This document shows, piece after piece, positions 52,937 through 61,901 of a stretch of 64,000 nucleotides of DNA (position 1 is its first letter; each line of letters begins with the position of its first letter). Position numbers and translations under genes: made by a program. The notes below the pieces were generated by a model. It saw only the letters and a program-made list of their open reading frames with translations. It made no database searches and was not told the origin of the DNA. The DNA comes from Thiocapsa marina 5811. GTDB taxonomy: Bacteria > Pseudomonadota > Gammaproteobacteria > Chromatiales > Chromatiaceae. Where the stretch lies: contig NZ_AFWV01000008.1 of assembly GCF_000223985.1 (NCBI RefSeq), positions 243,855 through 307,854 of the forward strand, read 5' to 3'.

Positions 52937-53737
52937 GTGCGCGCTCTGACCGGTTGGTGGCAGTCTCGCGTGCTCGAGCGCGAGCGTGCGCGTGTGGATC
53001 CTCGTGACTGGGAACACGTCCGGGATGCCCTCCCCCTGCTCGATGACCTGACCGAAGAGGAAAGCGGGCGTCTTGCCGATCTGGCGCTGCTCTTTCTGCG
53101 GGACAAGCGTCTGGATCCCGCGCAAGGACTCGCGCTGACCGACAGGATGCGTCTGGCGATTGCCCTGCAAGCCAGTCTCCCCGTCTTGGGCCTCGGGCTG
53201 GATTGGTATCGCGGCTGGTACGCCGTGATCGTCTATCCCGAGGAGTTCGTCCCCGAGCGCGAGGTCATGGGCGACGACGGTGTGGTCTGGACCGAGCAGG
53301 AGGCGAAGAGCGGGGAGGCCTGGGAGCAAGGGCCGATCATCCTCTCGTGGGCGGATGTCGAGGCCGGGATGGAGCGCGACGGCTACAACGTCGTGATCCA
53401 CGAGATGGCGCACAAGCTCGACATGCGCGACGGGGCCGCCAACGGCTGCCCGCCGCTGCACGCCGGCATGTCTCCGAAGGCTTGGGCCGAGGCCTTCTCC
53501 GCCGCCTACGAGGACCTCTGCCGACGGGTCGACGCCGATGAGGACACGCCGATCGACCCCTACGCGACCGAGTCGCCCGCCGAGTTCTTCGCCGTGCTCA
53601 GCGAGGGGTTTTTCGAGCTGCCCGATCTTGTCCACTCTGAATACCCGGCGGTCTACGAGCAGCTGCGGCTGTTCTACCGGCAAGACCCTTTGGCGCGACG
53701 CACTGCCGTGACCTGTGAGGCTCGACAGGCACCTTAG
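52937..53737 (+). CDS. mtfA: MtfA family zinc metallopeptidase
   Basis: The 266-residue protein contains VVIHEMAHKLDMRDGAANG, the HExxH zinc site, and ATESPAEFFAVLSEGFFELP, the glutamate side of the site. E. coli MtfA binds the Mlc repressor and has aminopeptidase activity. The GTG at 52937 is favoured; a TTG 33 bases earlier is possible. It is divergent from the SCO gene and separate from the nif genes that follow it. Confidence 0.92.
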   Translation: MRALTGWWQSRVLERERARVDPRDWEHVRDALPLLDDLTEEESGRLADLALLFLRDKRLDPAQGLALTDRMRLAIALQASLPVLGLGLDWYRGWYAVIVYPEEFVPEREVMGDDGVVWTEQEAKSGEAWEQGPIILSWADVEAGMERDGYNVVIHEMAHKLDMRDGAANGCPPLHAGMSPKAWAEAFSAAYEDLCRRVDADEDTPIDPYATESPAEFFAVLSEGFFELPDLVHSEYPAVYEQLRLFYRQDPLARRTAVTCEARQAP

Positions 53738-53784
53738 CCGCATCGGGCATTGGATCGAATCCCACACGGCGATTGTGTCGGTGC

Positions 53785-53800
53785 TGTCGTGATCCCGACA
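53785..53800 (+). promoter_or_regulatory. NifA upstream activator site of nifB
   Basis: TGT-N10-ACA, the consensus for NifA binding, occurs once, 78 bases upstream of the -24 box of the sigma-54 promoter. This is the usual spacing for NifA-activated promoters. Confidence 0.75.
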
Positions 53801-53862
53801 TGCGCTTGGCTCGGGTGCTGTCGTCTACAAATTTTTCAGTCGGTTAAGTCATCGTAAAGACC

Positions 53863-53878
53863 GGGCACGGTCTTTGCT
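53863..53878 (+). promoter_or_regulatory. Sigma-54 promoter of nifB
   Basis: GGGCAC-N5-TTGCT matches the TGGCAC-N5-TTGC consensus with one change and correct spacing of the invariant GG and GC. Transcription should begin near 53889, giving a 50-base leader before the nifB ATG. AT-rich DNA around 53827-53838 could bind IHF between the activator and the promoter. Confidence 0.8.
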
Positions 53879-53939
53879 GATATGCCTTCCAGAGATATTT
53901 TTCAGCGGGGCCCGATGCCCCGTCTCCGGAGGCAGCGTG

Positions 53940-55451
53940 ATGGAGTTGAAGGTCATTTCCGATGCCGCGGGTACGCCCGGCGGCGGCTGTGCGTCGAGCG
54001 GCTGCGGTGCCGGCGGCGAGAAGCTCGCCCATCTGCCCGAGGCGATCCGCGCCAAGATCAATAACCATCCCTGCTTCTCGGAGGATGCGCATCATCACTA
54101 CGCGCGGATGCACGTCGCCGTCGCACCCGCCTGCAACATCCAGTGTCACTACTGTAATCGCAAGTACGACTGCTCAAACGAGTCACGCCCCGGCGTCGTC
54201 TCGGAGGTGTTGACCCCTGATCAGGCGGTCAAGAAGGTCATCGCCGTCGCTGCGGCCATCCCCCAGATGACGGTGCTCGGCATCGCCGGTCCGGGCGATC
54301 CGCTTGCCAATCCGCAGCGCACCTTGGAGACCTTCCGCCAGCTCTCGGAAAAGGCCCCCGACATCAAGCTCTGCGTCTCCACCAACGGGCTCGCCCTGCC
54401 CGGCCTGGTCGACGAGATCTGCAAGCACAACATCGAGCACGTCACCATCACCATCAACTGCGTCGATCCGGACGTGGGCGCGAAGATCTATCCCTGGATC
54501 TTCTGGAACAACCGCCGGGTGACCGGGCGCAAGGCCGCCGAGATCCTCATCGAGCAGCAGCAGAAGGGACTCGAAATGCTGGTCGCGCGCGGTGTCCTGG
54601 TCAAGGTCAACTCGGTCCTGATACCGGGCGTGAACGCCGAGCACTTGAAGGAGGTCAGCCGGGTCGTCAAGGCCAAGGGTGCCTTCCTGCACAACGTCAT
54701 GCCGCTCATCGCCGAACCCGAGCACGGCACCTTCTACGGGTTGATGGGCCAGCGCGGACCGACCAACGACGAGCTGACCGCATTGCAGGATGCCTGCGCC
54801 GGTGACATGGCCATGATGCGCCACTGCCGCCAATGTCGCGCGGATGCGGTCGGCATGCTCGGCGAGGATCGCGGGGAAGAGTTCACGCTCGACAAGATCG
54901 CCGAGCAAGACGTCGATTATGCCGCCGCAATGGCCCGTCGTGCCGAGGTTCATGCCGCGATCGAGGCGAGTCGGGCCGCGCAGCGCAACGCATCCAGCGA
55001 GACCTTCGTCTCGATCGCCTCCCTGACCCGGCGCCGCCCCGCACGGCCCGAGCCCCGTCCGGTGTTGATGGCGGTGGCGACCACCGGCGGCGGGGTGATC
55101 AACCAGCATTTCGGCCACGCCCGCGAGTTCCTGGTCTACGAGGCCAGCGCGAACGACGTGCGCTTCGTCGGTCACCGCAAGGTCGATCTTTATTGTTCGG
55201 GCGACGACACCTGCGGGGACGGCGAGTCCGTCCTGGCCAAGACCATCCGCCTGCTCGACGGCTGCGAGGTCGTGCTCTGCTCGCGCATCGGCTACGAGCC
55301 TTGGGGGCAGTTGGAGTCCGCCGGTATTGCGCCCAACGGGGAGCATGCGATGGAGCCGATCGAGGACGCGATTGCCGCCGTGTATCGCGAGATGGGGGAG
55401 GCAGGACTGCTCGAACGCTCCGGCGGTACAGCGCAGCGAATGAGTGCTTAA
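53940..55451 (+). CDS. nifB: Nitrogenase FeMo-cofactor biosynthesis protein NifB
   Basis: NifB is the radical SAM enzyme that fuses two [4Fe-4S] clusters and a carbide carbon into NifB-co, the core of FeMo-cofactor. The SAM cysteines are C65, C69 and C72 in CNIQCHYC; NRKYDCSNESRPG continues it. The N-terminal GCGAGG and EDAHHHYARMHVAVAP and the C-terminal NifX-like domain (from about residue 375, containing GGGVINQHFGHAREFLVYE) give 503 residues. The ATG follows GGAGG with seven bases between. Its stop is the first triplet of repeat copy J. Confidence 0.97.
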   Translation: MELKVISDAAGTPGGGCASSGCGAGGEKLAHLPEAIRAKINNHPCFSEDAHHHYARMHVAVAPACNIQCHYCNRKYDCSNESRPGVVSEVLTPDQAVKKVIAVAAAIPQMTVLGIAGPGDPLANPQRTLETFRQLSEKAPDIKLCVSTNGLALPGLVDEICKHNIEHVTITINCVDPDVGAKIYPWIFWNNRRVTGRKAAEILIEQQQKGLEMLVARGVLVKVNSVLIPGVNAEHLKEVSRVVKAKGAFLHNVMPLIAEPEHGTFYGLMGQRGPTNDELTALQDACAGDMAMMRHCRQCRADAVGMLGEDRGEEFTLDKIAEQDVDYAAAMARRAEVHAAIEASRAAQRNASSETFVSIASLTRRRPARPEPRPVLMAVATTGGGVINQHFGHAREFLVYEASANDVRFVGHRKVDLYCSGDDTCGDGESVLAKTIRLLDGCEVVLCSRIGYEPWGQLESAGIAPNGEHAMEPIEDAIAAVYREMGEAGLLERSGGTAQRMSA

Positions 55452-55646
55452 ACCGCGCCCGGTGCGGGATGCGATGTTTTTGGACGGGATCGGCCCCGGC
55501 AGACTTGACGACCGTTGGAGTCGGCGCGGTTTAAGAATGAAACAAGATTGACTTTTAAATTCTAAACCGCGTCTCCGCAAAGGTCGGAAAGATCCTCGAG
55601 TCCGACACACCACGCAAAGGACGCATTGCACTCTGGACGCGGTTTA
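55449..55646 (+). repeat. Two-module palindromic repeat, copy J (full)
   Basis: Module 1 (55449-55533) shares the ttttggacgggatcgg interior of copies D and H. Module 2 (55563-55646) shares the aaaggtcggaaa interior of copy F. The element lies inside the nif operon between nifB and fdxN; its first TAA is the nifB stop codon, and it ends 28 bp before the ferredoxin start. Confidence 0.85.
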
Positions 55647-55673
55647 GCTCGCAAAGGCAGCGGAGGTCCACCA

Positions 55674-55952
55674 ATGGCTTACAAGATCATCGAAGGTTGC
55701 GTGAATTGCTGGGCGTGTCTGCCCCTGTGTCCGAGCGAGGCGATTCGCGAGGCGCTCCCGCATTTCACGATCGATGCGCGCGCCTGTACCGAATGCGAGG
55801 GCGATTTTGCCGATCCGCAGTGCGCGAGCATCTGCCCGATCGAGGGGGTCATTCTCGATGGGTTGGGCGTTCCGGTGAATCCGCCGGGGTCGCTGACCGG
55901 GATCCCGCCGGATCGGTGGGCGGAGATCCGCACCCAGATCCAGGCCCGCTGA
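55674..55952 (+). CDS. fdxN: FdxN-type 2[4Fe-4S] ferredoxin of the nif cluster
   Basis: The 92-residue protein carries CVNCWACLPLCP (a C-x2-C-x2-C-x3-C site) and a second, atypical site CTECEGDFADPQCASICP, C-x2-C-x8-C-x3-C. This is the form found downstream of nifB in Azotobacter and Rhodobacter. It likely supplies electrons or clusters to NifB. The ATG follows GGAGG. The stop TGA begins hairpin K. Confidence 0.93.
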   Translation: MAYKIIEGCVNCWACLPLCPSEAIREALPHFTIDARACTECEGDFADPQCASICPIEGVILDGLGVPVNPPGSLTGIPPDRWAEIRTQIQAR

Positions 55953-55994
55953 ACCGCGCGTCCTGTGATCCGCGCAGGCGCGGTTCAGAATTTT
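55950..55994 (+). terminator. Mini repeat K, hairpin with U-tract
   Basis: TGAACCGCGC and GCGCGGTTCA form a perfect 10-bp stem, both arms differing from the family consensus by the same compensating change, around an 18-base loop. Its first three bases are the fdxN stop TGA. It is followed by gaattttt, so it resembles a rho-independent terminator. It sits between fdxN and nifO, within the nif operon. Confidence 0.7.
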
Positions 55995-56027
55995 TATTCG
56001 GTTGATACGGAAGGGAAAGGTGAGCTG

Positions 56028-56465
56028 ATGTCGTCTGTGCTGTTCTACGAGAAGCCGGGGTGCATGTCCAACGCCAAGCAGAAGGCGTTGCTGACGTCGC
56101 TCGGGCATCGTCTGACCGTGCGGAATCTGCTCGCCGAGCGTTGGACCGACGAGCGGTTGCGGCCGTTTTTCGGGGATCTGCCGATGGTCGACTGGTTCAA
56201 TCCGACTGCACCGCGGATCAAGCGGGGCGAGGTTCGGCCCGGGATGCTTGACGCCGAAACGGCCTTGGCCTTGATGCTGAATGATCCGCTTCTGATCCGC
56301 CGACCTTTGATCGAATCCGAGTACGGCTGCGGTTGCGGCTTCGAGCCGGGTCAATTGCTGACGGCGCTCGGCGTGACGCTTGCGGCCGATCAGGATCTGC
56401 AGTCCTGCTCGCGGAGCGGTCCCGATCCGCGGTGCGATCTTCCGACCGACGGAGCGAAAACATGA
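56028..56465 (+). CDS. nifO: ArsC/Spx-fold nitrogenase-associated protein (NifO-like)
   Basis: The 145-residue protein starts MSSVLFYEKPGCMSNAKQKALL. The arsenate reductase-like thioredoxin fold has a single cysteine in KPGCMSN, then WFNPTAPRIKRGEV and RRPLIESEYGCGCGF. Nitrogenase-associated ArsC-like proteins of this kind are called NifO in Azotobacter, where the gene follows nifB and fdxN and has been implicated in molybdate metabolism. Arsenate reduction is unlikely from context. Its stop TGA overlaps the next start as ATGA. Confidence 0.85.
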   Translation: MSSVLFYEKPGCMSNAKQKALLTSLGHRLTVRNLLAERWTDERLRPFFGDLPMVDWFNPTAPRIKRGEVRPGMLDAETALALMLNDPLLIRRPLIESEYGCGCGFEPGQLLTALGVTLAADQDLQSCSRSGPDPRCDLPTDGAKT

Positions 56466-57760
56466 TGTCGCCCGCCGCGTCGGCCCCCGCCTGGGACTTT
56501 GACGATCAGGCTCCGGCCGTCGAGGTCGCGCCCGGTGTTCACTGGATCGGCGCGCTCGATCCGGGTTTGCGCACCTTCGATATCATCCTGCGCACGGCCA
56601 ACGGTACGACCTACAACAGCTATCTGGTGCGGGGCGAGGATGGTGTCGCGGTCATCGACACCGTCAAGGCCGAGTTCGCCGAGGACTTCTTCGCGCGTCT
56701 GGAGTCGGCCGCCCGCTATGACGAGATCCGCGTCATCGTGCTCAACCATCTGGAGCCGGATCACACCGGGGCGCTGCCCGAGCTGATGCGTCGTGCACCC
56801 CAAGCGCAGCTCTACATCTCCAAGCGCGCTACGGCCATGCTCAAGGCGCTGCTCAAACCCCGCGACGACCGGCCGTTGACCTACAAGACCGTCGGCACGG
56901 GCGACGAGGTCTCGCTCGGCGGTCGGACGCTGCGCTTTCTGCATACGCCATTTCTGCACTGGCCCGATACCCAGTGCACCTGGCTGGCGGAAGAGGGGGT
57001 GCTCTTCTCGGGCGACGTCTTCGGTTGTCACCATTGCGATGCGCGGCTCTTCAACGACCTCTGCGGCGATTTCCGCTTTGCGTTCGACTACTACTACGCC
57101 CACATCATGCGGCCCTTCAAGAGCTACGTGGTCGACGCGCTCAAGCTGATCGAGCCCCTGCCGATCAAGCTCATCGCCCCGACCCACGGGCCCGTCCTGC
57201 GCGATCGCCCGCGTCGCTATGTCACGCGCTATCGCGAGCTGTCCACGCCCAGCTTGGCCGAGCGCATCGACCAAGACGAGCGTTCGCTGATCATCTTCTA
57301 CATGAGCGCCTACGGCAGCACCGCGCGCATGGCCGAGGCAATCCGGGCCGGGGTGGAGGAGTCGGAGGGGATACGCGTCTCGCTCTACGACCTGGAAGGC
57401 GGCGAGGTCCAGCCCTTCGTGGATCTGATCGAGTCCGCCGATGCGATGGCGCTCGGCTCGCCGACGATCAACGGTGACGCCGCCAAGCCGATCTGGGATC
57501 TGCTCTCCTCGCTCGCCGTGATCGATCTGAAAGGCAAGCTCGGCGCCGCCTTCGGGTCCTACGGATGGACCGGCGAGGCGGTGAAGATGATCGAGGATCG
57601 CCTGCGCGGGCTGAAGCTCCGCGTCCCGGTCGCGGGTCTGCGCATCAAGCTCATTCCGACCGACGAGGAGCTCGAGGAGTGTCGAGAGTTCGGGCGTGCG
57701 CTGGCCGGCGCACTCGTGCGCGGCGAGCAGGGCCGGGTCATCGACTTCGCCGATTTAGGC

Positions 57761-57763
<3 letters not shown>
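56462..57763 (+). CDS. Flavodiiron protein (FprA/ROO type)
   Basis: The 433-residue protein has a metallo-beta-lactamase diiron domain and a C-terminal flavodoxin domain. Iron ligands lie in NHLEPDHTG (H96, E98, D100, H101), in the HTPFLHWPDT region with SGDVFGCHHC, and in IAPTHGPVLR. The flavodoxin part starts near residue 268 with IIFYMSAYGSTARMAEAI and continues to GSYGWTGEAVKM. Flavodiiron proteins reduce O2 to water or NO to N2O with reduced ferredoxin or rubredoxin. Within the nif operon the likely role is protection of nitrogenase. Its TAA starts repeat copy L. Confidence 0.93.
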
Positions 57764-58285
<522 letters not shown>

Positions 58286-58404
58286 CTCACCGCGACGGTC
58301 AGCTCGATACCGACCTGTCGCCCCTGTTCTTGACCGACCGGAGCGCTCGCTGTGCCGCGCACGGCATCCAAAGCCCGGTCATCGACCTAGAGAGACTTGT
58401 TGCA

Positions 58405-58752
58405 ATGCCACTCGTGACCTTTTCAAGCCCCGATTACAAAGACAAGACGGTTTATGCCGTGGCGGGAAGCCACACCGAGACCATCCTCAAGCTCGCCAAG
58501 GAGTACAAGGTGCCTTTGCACCACGACTGCCAGGACGGCGAGTGCGGTAACTGTCTGGTGCGCGTCACCAGCGTCGACCGCAAGGGTCGCATGAGCGGCT
58601 TCCTGACCGACAAGGAGCGCGGCGTGCTGGTCGAGCTGGGCAAGCTCACCAAGGACGACATCGATCGGATTGCCGTCGACGACATGCCGAGCGAGTGGCG
58701 TCTGGCCTGCCAGATGATCGTGCGCGACGAAGACATCCTCGTGGAGTACTGA
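58405..58752 (+). CDS. [2Fe-2S] ferredoxin
   Basis: The 115-residue protein is a second plant-type ferredoxin with HHDCQDGECGNCLVRV (C-x4-C-x2-C) and the fourth cysteine in RLACQMIVRDEDILVEY. It has a longer loop than its neighbour, around SVDRKGRMSGFLTDKERGVLVELG. Similar proteins occur beside nifQ or draG in phototrophs. Its stop is followed after four bases by nifQ, so the genes are probably co-transcribed. Confidence 0.88.
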   Translation: MPLVTFSSPDYKDKTVYAVAGSHTETILKLAKEYKVPLHHDCQDGECGNCLVRVTSVDRKGRMSGFLTDKERGVLVELGKLTKDDIDRIAVDDMPSEWRLACQMIVRDEDILVEY

Positions 58753-58756
58753 GGAC

Positions 58757-59344
58757 ATGTCGGCCCTTGCCCTGGACTCGGAACAGGATGCCGCCCGCAT
58801 CTATGCCCGCCTCATGGTCAGGGCGGTCGGGGCCGGCAACGACCAAGCCTTTGCGAGTATGATCGCGACCCGTGCCGCGGGCGGCGGAGCCATGCCGCCT
58901 TGGCTCGGGCTCGATCCGGCCGCGTTTCACTGTTTGATGCGGCATCATTTTCCGGGAGCAGTCTCGCGCGATTTGCTCGACATCATCGGCGGTAGCGCGT
59001 CCTCGTCCGAGGTGCGCGGCGACGAGCGCGAGGAGCTGGTCCGGCTGATGCTCATGCACAAGGCCGGCGACTCTCCCTCCGAGGTCTGGATGGCCCATGT
59101 GGTGGCCGCCGGCTGTCTGGCGAGTGACCATCTGTGGCAGGATCTCGGGCTCTGGAACCGAGCCGATCTGACGGCCTTGATGCGGCGCAATTTTCCCTCC
59201 TTGGCGGGGCGCAACGTCAACGACATGAAATGGAAACGGTTCCTTTACAAACAGCTCTGCGAGGCGGAAGGGATCTACACCTGTCGAGCGCCCTCGTGCG
59301 AGGTATGCACCGACTATCATGCTTGTTTCGGACCTGAGCACTGA
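58757..59344 (+). CDS. nifQ: Nitrogenase molybdenum-donor protein NifQ
   Basis: NifQ carries a [Mo-3Fe-4S] group and supplies molybdenum for FeMo-cofactor synthesis. The 195-residue protein ends in the signature CRAPSCEVCTDYHACF, C-x4-C-x2-C-x5-C, after WKRFLYKQLCEAEG. The N-terminal part has LMVRAVGAGNDQAFASMIA. A GAGG ribosome site precedes the ATG. Its final codons overlap draG by 26 bases. Confidence 0.94.
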   Translation: MSALALDSEQDAARIYARLMVRAVGAGNDQAFASMIATRAAGGGAMPPWLGLDPAAFHCLMRHHFPGAVSRDLLDIIGGSASSSEVRGDEREELVRLMLMHKAGDSPSEVWMAHVVAAGCLASDHLWQDLGLWNRADLTALMRRNFPSLAGRNVNDMKWKRFLYKQLCEAEGIYTCRAPSCEVCTDYHACFGPEH

Positions 59345-60293
59345 GCTGGCTTGGAACACCTCCAAGATCGACAACGTCTATGACCGAGCGGCCGGAGCCT
59401 ACCTGGGGCTCGCTGTCGGGGATGCGCTCGGCGCCACCGTCGAGTTCATGACCCCGCGCGAGATCCGCGAGGTTCACGGCGAGCACCGCAATCTGATCGG
59501 CGGCGGCTGGCTGAGGCTGCGCAAGGGGCGGGTGACCGACGACACCGAGATGAGCCTCGCCCTGGGACGCAGCATCCTCGAGGCCGGCTCGGTCGATGCT
59601 CGCGCAATCGCCGAGGCGTTCAGCGAATGGATGCGCACCAAGCCGGTCGACATCGGGCACACGGTGCGGCGCGGGATCTGTCAGTATCGCCTCAACGGCA
59701 CGCTGGAGGTTCCCGAGAGCGAGCACGATGCCGGCAACGGAGCCTGCATGCGCTGCCTGCCGATCGCGCTCTTCACGCTCGGCGCCGCGGAGGAGGCGGT
59801 CGCAGAAGCCAACCGAATCCAATCCCACGTCACCCATCACAGCCGCTTGGCGGATGCGGGCACCTTGACCGTCATTCGCATGATTCAGTTCGCGCTGCTC
59901 GGTCGGCCCAAGAGCGATCTGCGCCTGCTCGCGGACGACTTGGTCGCCGCCGAGCCGCAGTATCGCTTCGATCGTCGGCGCATGGAGAATCCCGGCGGTT
60001 ATCTCGTCGAGACGCTACGTGCCGTCTTCCAGGCCCTGTTCGCGACCGACAGCTTCGAAACGGCGCTGTTGGATGTCGTCAACCGCGGCGGAGACGCGGA
60101 CACGACGGGCGCGATCCTCGGCATGATCGCCGGGGCGCTGTACGGGTCGGACGCCATTCCGCGACGATGGCTCGGTGTCCTCGACAAGGACACGGCCGCC
60201 GCGTGCATGGATCAAGCCGCGGCGCTCTTGATGGGGTCGGCCCGGTTCGACGGCGCCGGATTCGCTCGAGGTGCGTCGAGCCCATCGCGCTGA
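59319..60293 (+). CDS. draG: ADP-ribosyl-[dinitrogen reductase] glycohydrolase DraG
   Basis: DraG removes ADP-ribose from the arginine of the nitrogenase Fe protein, reactivating it when conditions are favourable. The 324-residue protein shows GLAVGDALGATVEFM, RVTDDTEMSLALG and the C-terminal NRGGDADTTGAILGM, which hold the two manganese ions and the substrate. The start ATG at 59319 overlaps nifQ. The partner transferase draT is usually adjacent but is not in this window. DraG activity is often linked to AmtB and GlnB/GlnK signalling; amtB is present 17 kb to the left. Confidence 0.95.
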   Translation: MLVSDLSTELAWNTSKIDNVYDRAAGAYLGLAVGDALGATVEFMTPREIREVHGEHRNLIGGGWLRLRKGRVTDDTEMSLALGRSILEAGSVDARAIAEAFSEWMRTKPVDIGHTVRRGICQYRLNGTLEVPESEHDAGNGACMRCLPIALFTLGAAEEAVAEANRIQSHVTHHSRLADAGTLTVIRMIQFALLGRPKSDLRLLADDLVAAEPQYRFDRRRMENPGGYLVETLRAVFQALFATDSFETALLDVVNRGGDADTTGAILGMIAGALYGSDAIPRRWLGVLDKDTAAACMDQAAALLMGSARFDGAGFARGASSPSR

Positions 60294-60420
60294 GTGGCGA
60301 CGATAACCGAAGGATCCTGCGGTCTTATTCGATGCATTCGAGGATTGCGCATGAAATCCTGAGTAATATACTTGGTTTCATGGTCCAGCCTTAAATCGCA
60401 CATCCGGATAGGCACTGCAC

Positions 60421-60948
60421 ATGATTCCATTCCAGCTGCACGACATCGAGACCGCCCCGCGCTCCTCGCGCTCCATCATGGCGGATATGCAACGCCACGG
60501 CGGCGAGCTGCCCAACCTCCTGCGTACCCTCGCGGAGTCGCCCGTTGCACTCGACGCGTATCGGCAGCTTGCGACCCTGCTGGGCCGCTCGAGCCTGACG
60601 TCCATCGAGCAACAGGTCGTCTATGTCACTGCGGCCCACACCAATCAGTGTCATTACTGCACGTCCCCGAATCCCATGCTCGGGGACGACGCCGAGGCCG
60701 AGGAAGTCGCTTCGGCGATCCGTCTCGGTCAGCGGCTTTCCGACGCACGTCTCCAATCGCTGCGCCGCTTCACCGCCATGATGACCGAGCATCGTGGCTG
60801 GGTTCCGGAAGCCGACGTCGAGTCCTTCCTGCGGGCCGGCTTCACGCGGGAGAACCTGCTCGAGGTGATCACCGGGATCGCGTTGGTCACCTTGAGCAGC
60901 TACGCGAACCATGTCGGCGCCACGCCGCTCGATCATCTGGCGGCGTAA
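60421..60948 (+). CDS. AhpD-like carboxymuconolactone decarboxylase family protein
   Basis: The 175-residue protein has the helical CMD/AhpD core with EQQVVYVTAAHTNQCHYCTSPN, where CHYC is the CxxC redox pair, and ends SSYANHVGATPLDHLAA. The catalytic His that follows CxxC in true AhpD (CxxCxxxH) is absent here. Such proteins are alkylhydroperoxidase-related or of unknown activity. It follows draG with 127 bp between and may belong to the same unit or be independent. Confidence 0.82.
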   Translation: MIPFQLHDIETAPRSSRSIMADMQRHGGELPNLLRTLAESPVALDAYRQLATLLGRSSLTSIEQQVVYVTAAHTNQCHYCTSPNPMLGDDAEAEEVASAIRLGQRLSDARLQSLRRFTAMMTEHRGWVPEADVESFLRAGFTRENLLEVITGIALVTLSSYANHVGATPLDHLAA

Positions 60949-61430
60949 CCCGGCGCTCGACGAGTGCAGGGTGCCGGAGACGGATCCTGCCGCCCAAAAA
61001 CCTTCCGGGCCGCGGCTCTGCGGCCCGATGACGCCCTCGTCGCCACGCTTGTGTCGGCGACTTTTATCCCTTTCCGATGCCTGCCTCTGGGCTGTACAGG
61101 CGCGCTGCGCGCCTCGACGCTGCTCTTCCTGGCCTTGCGATCGTCAGCAAACCTCCTGCACCTCTACCCGAGAATCGCGCCCGGCATCGACAGCCCGATC
61201 ATCCTCGACTCTCCGATGATCGTTAAGCTCGTGTTCGTAAGCTCACCCGCCTCCAAAAGAAGGGATACTCCGCCTTGATGCTCGCTGGCTGACCCGGAAT
61301 CCGCTGAATCGGCTGTGGCTCGGGACTGCGAAGCCGCTATACTCGAAACGTGCTCGCGTCGTCATCCTGGACATCGAGATGGACTGCCGGGGTGCGGCCG
61401 GAATTCGTGACCCATCAAGGAGGAGCCGAC
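60949..61430. other. Spacer with a strong hairpin
   Basis: A perfect 8-bp stem (cgggccgc / gcggcccg) with a 6-base loop lies at 61006-61027, about 55 bp after the AhpD-like gene. A run of As just before it on the top strand means the minus-strand hairpin is followed by Us, so it could act in that direction. The remaining DNA shows no gene; the pilin gene begins at 61431. Confidence 0.4.
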
Positions 61431-61901
61431 ATGTTCGTCATCGGGAGGCAGCCCGGTTTTACGCTGATCGAGGTCATGGTCGTCGTCGCCATCCTGGGTA
61501 TCCTTGCGGCGCTGGCCGTTCCCCAGTATCGGACCTTCAGCACCCGGGCGAAGATCAGCGAGGGTTTGGTGTTGCTCGGTCCGGTCAAGCTTGCGGTGTC
61601 CGAATACTATGCCTCGCATGGCCGTCTGCCGACGGCGACCAACTGGCTGACCTTGCTTCGCGAGCTCGGATTGAACGTCGACACCGTTTCCGGCGCTGCA
61701 TCAGGCATCTATGTGAAGCGGATCTGGTGGAACAACACCGCCCGCGAGATTCGGGTCCGCTACGGATTCGCTCCCATCGACGATAAGCTCGTTGCGTTGC
61801 GAGCGGATTTCACGTCGAACGGGCAAGCGATCTGGACCTGCTTCGCACCCGATACGGACGGTGTGCCCTTTAGATATCTACCCTCCACCTGCCGAGGCTG
61901 A
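61431..61901 (+). CDS. Type IV pilin-like protein
   Basis: The 156-residue precursor has the leader peptidase site PG-FTLIEVMVVVAILGILAALAVP, with cleavage after Gly10, the conserved Glu at position 5 of the mature protein and the N-terminal helix. The C-terminal half has a single disulfide pair candidate, Cys in WTCFAPD and the final STCRG, typical of PilA or minor pilins. A ribosome site AAGGAGG precedes the ATG. There are no pilus assembly genes nearby, so it is a solitary pilin gene. The FimX-like protein lies 13 kb to the left. Confidence 0.9.
   Translation: MFVIGRQPGFTLIEVMVVVAILGILAALAVPQYRTFSTRAKISEGLVLLGPVKLAVSEYYASHGRLPTATNWLTLLRELGLNVDTVSGAASGIYVKRIWWNNTAREIRVRYGFAPIDDKLVALRADFTSNGQAIWTCFAPDTDGVPFRYLPSTCRG

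Noticed and set aside
60964..61278. 104-codon frame after the AhpD-like gene
   Set aside because: Its composition is erratic, it contains a strong hairpin and has no ribosome site.
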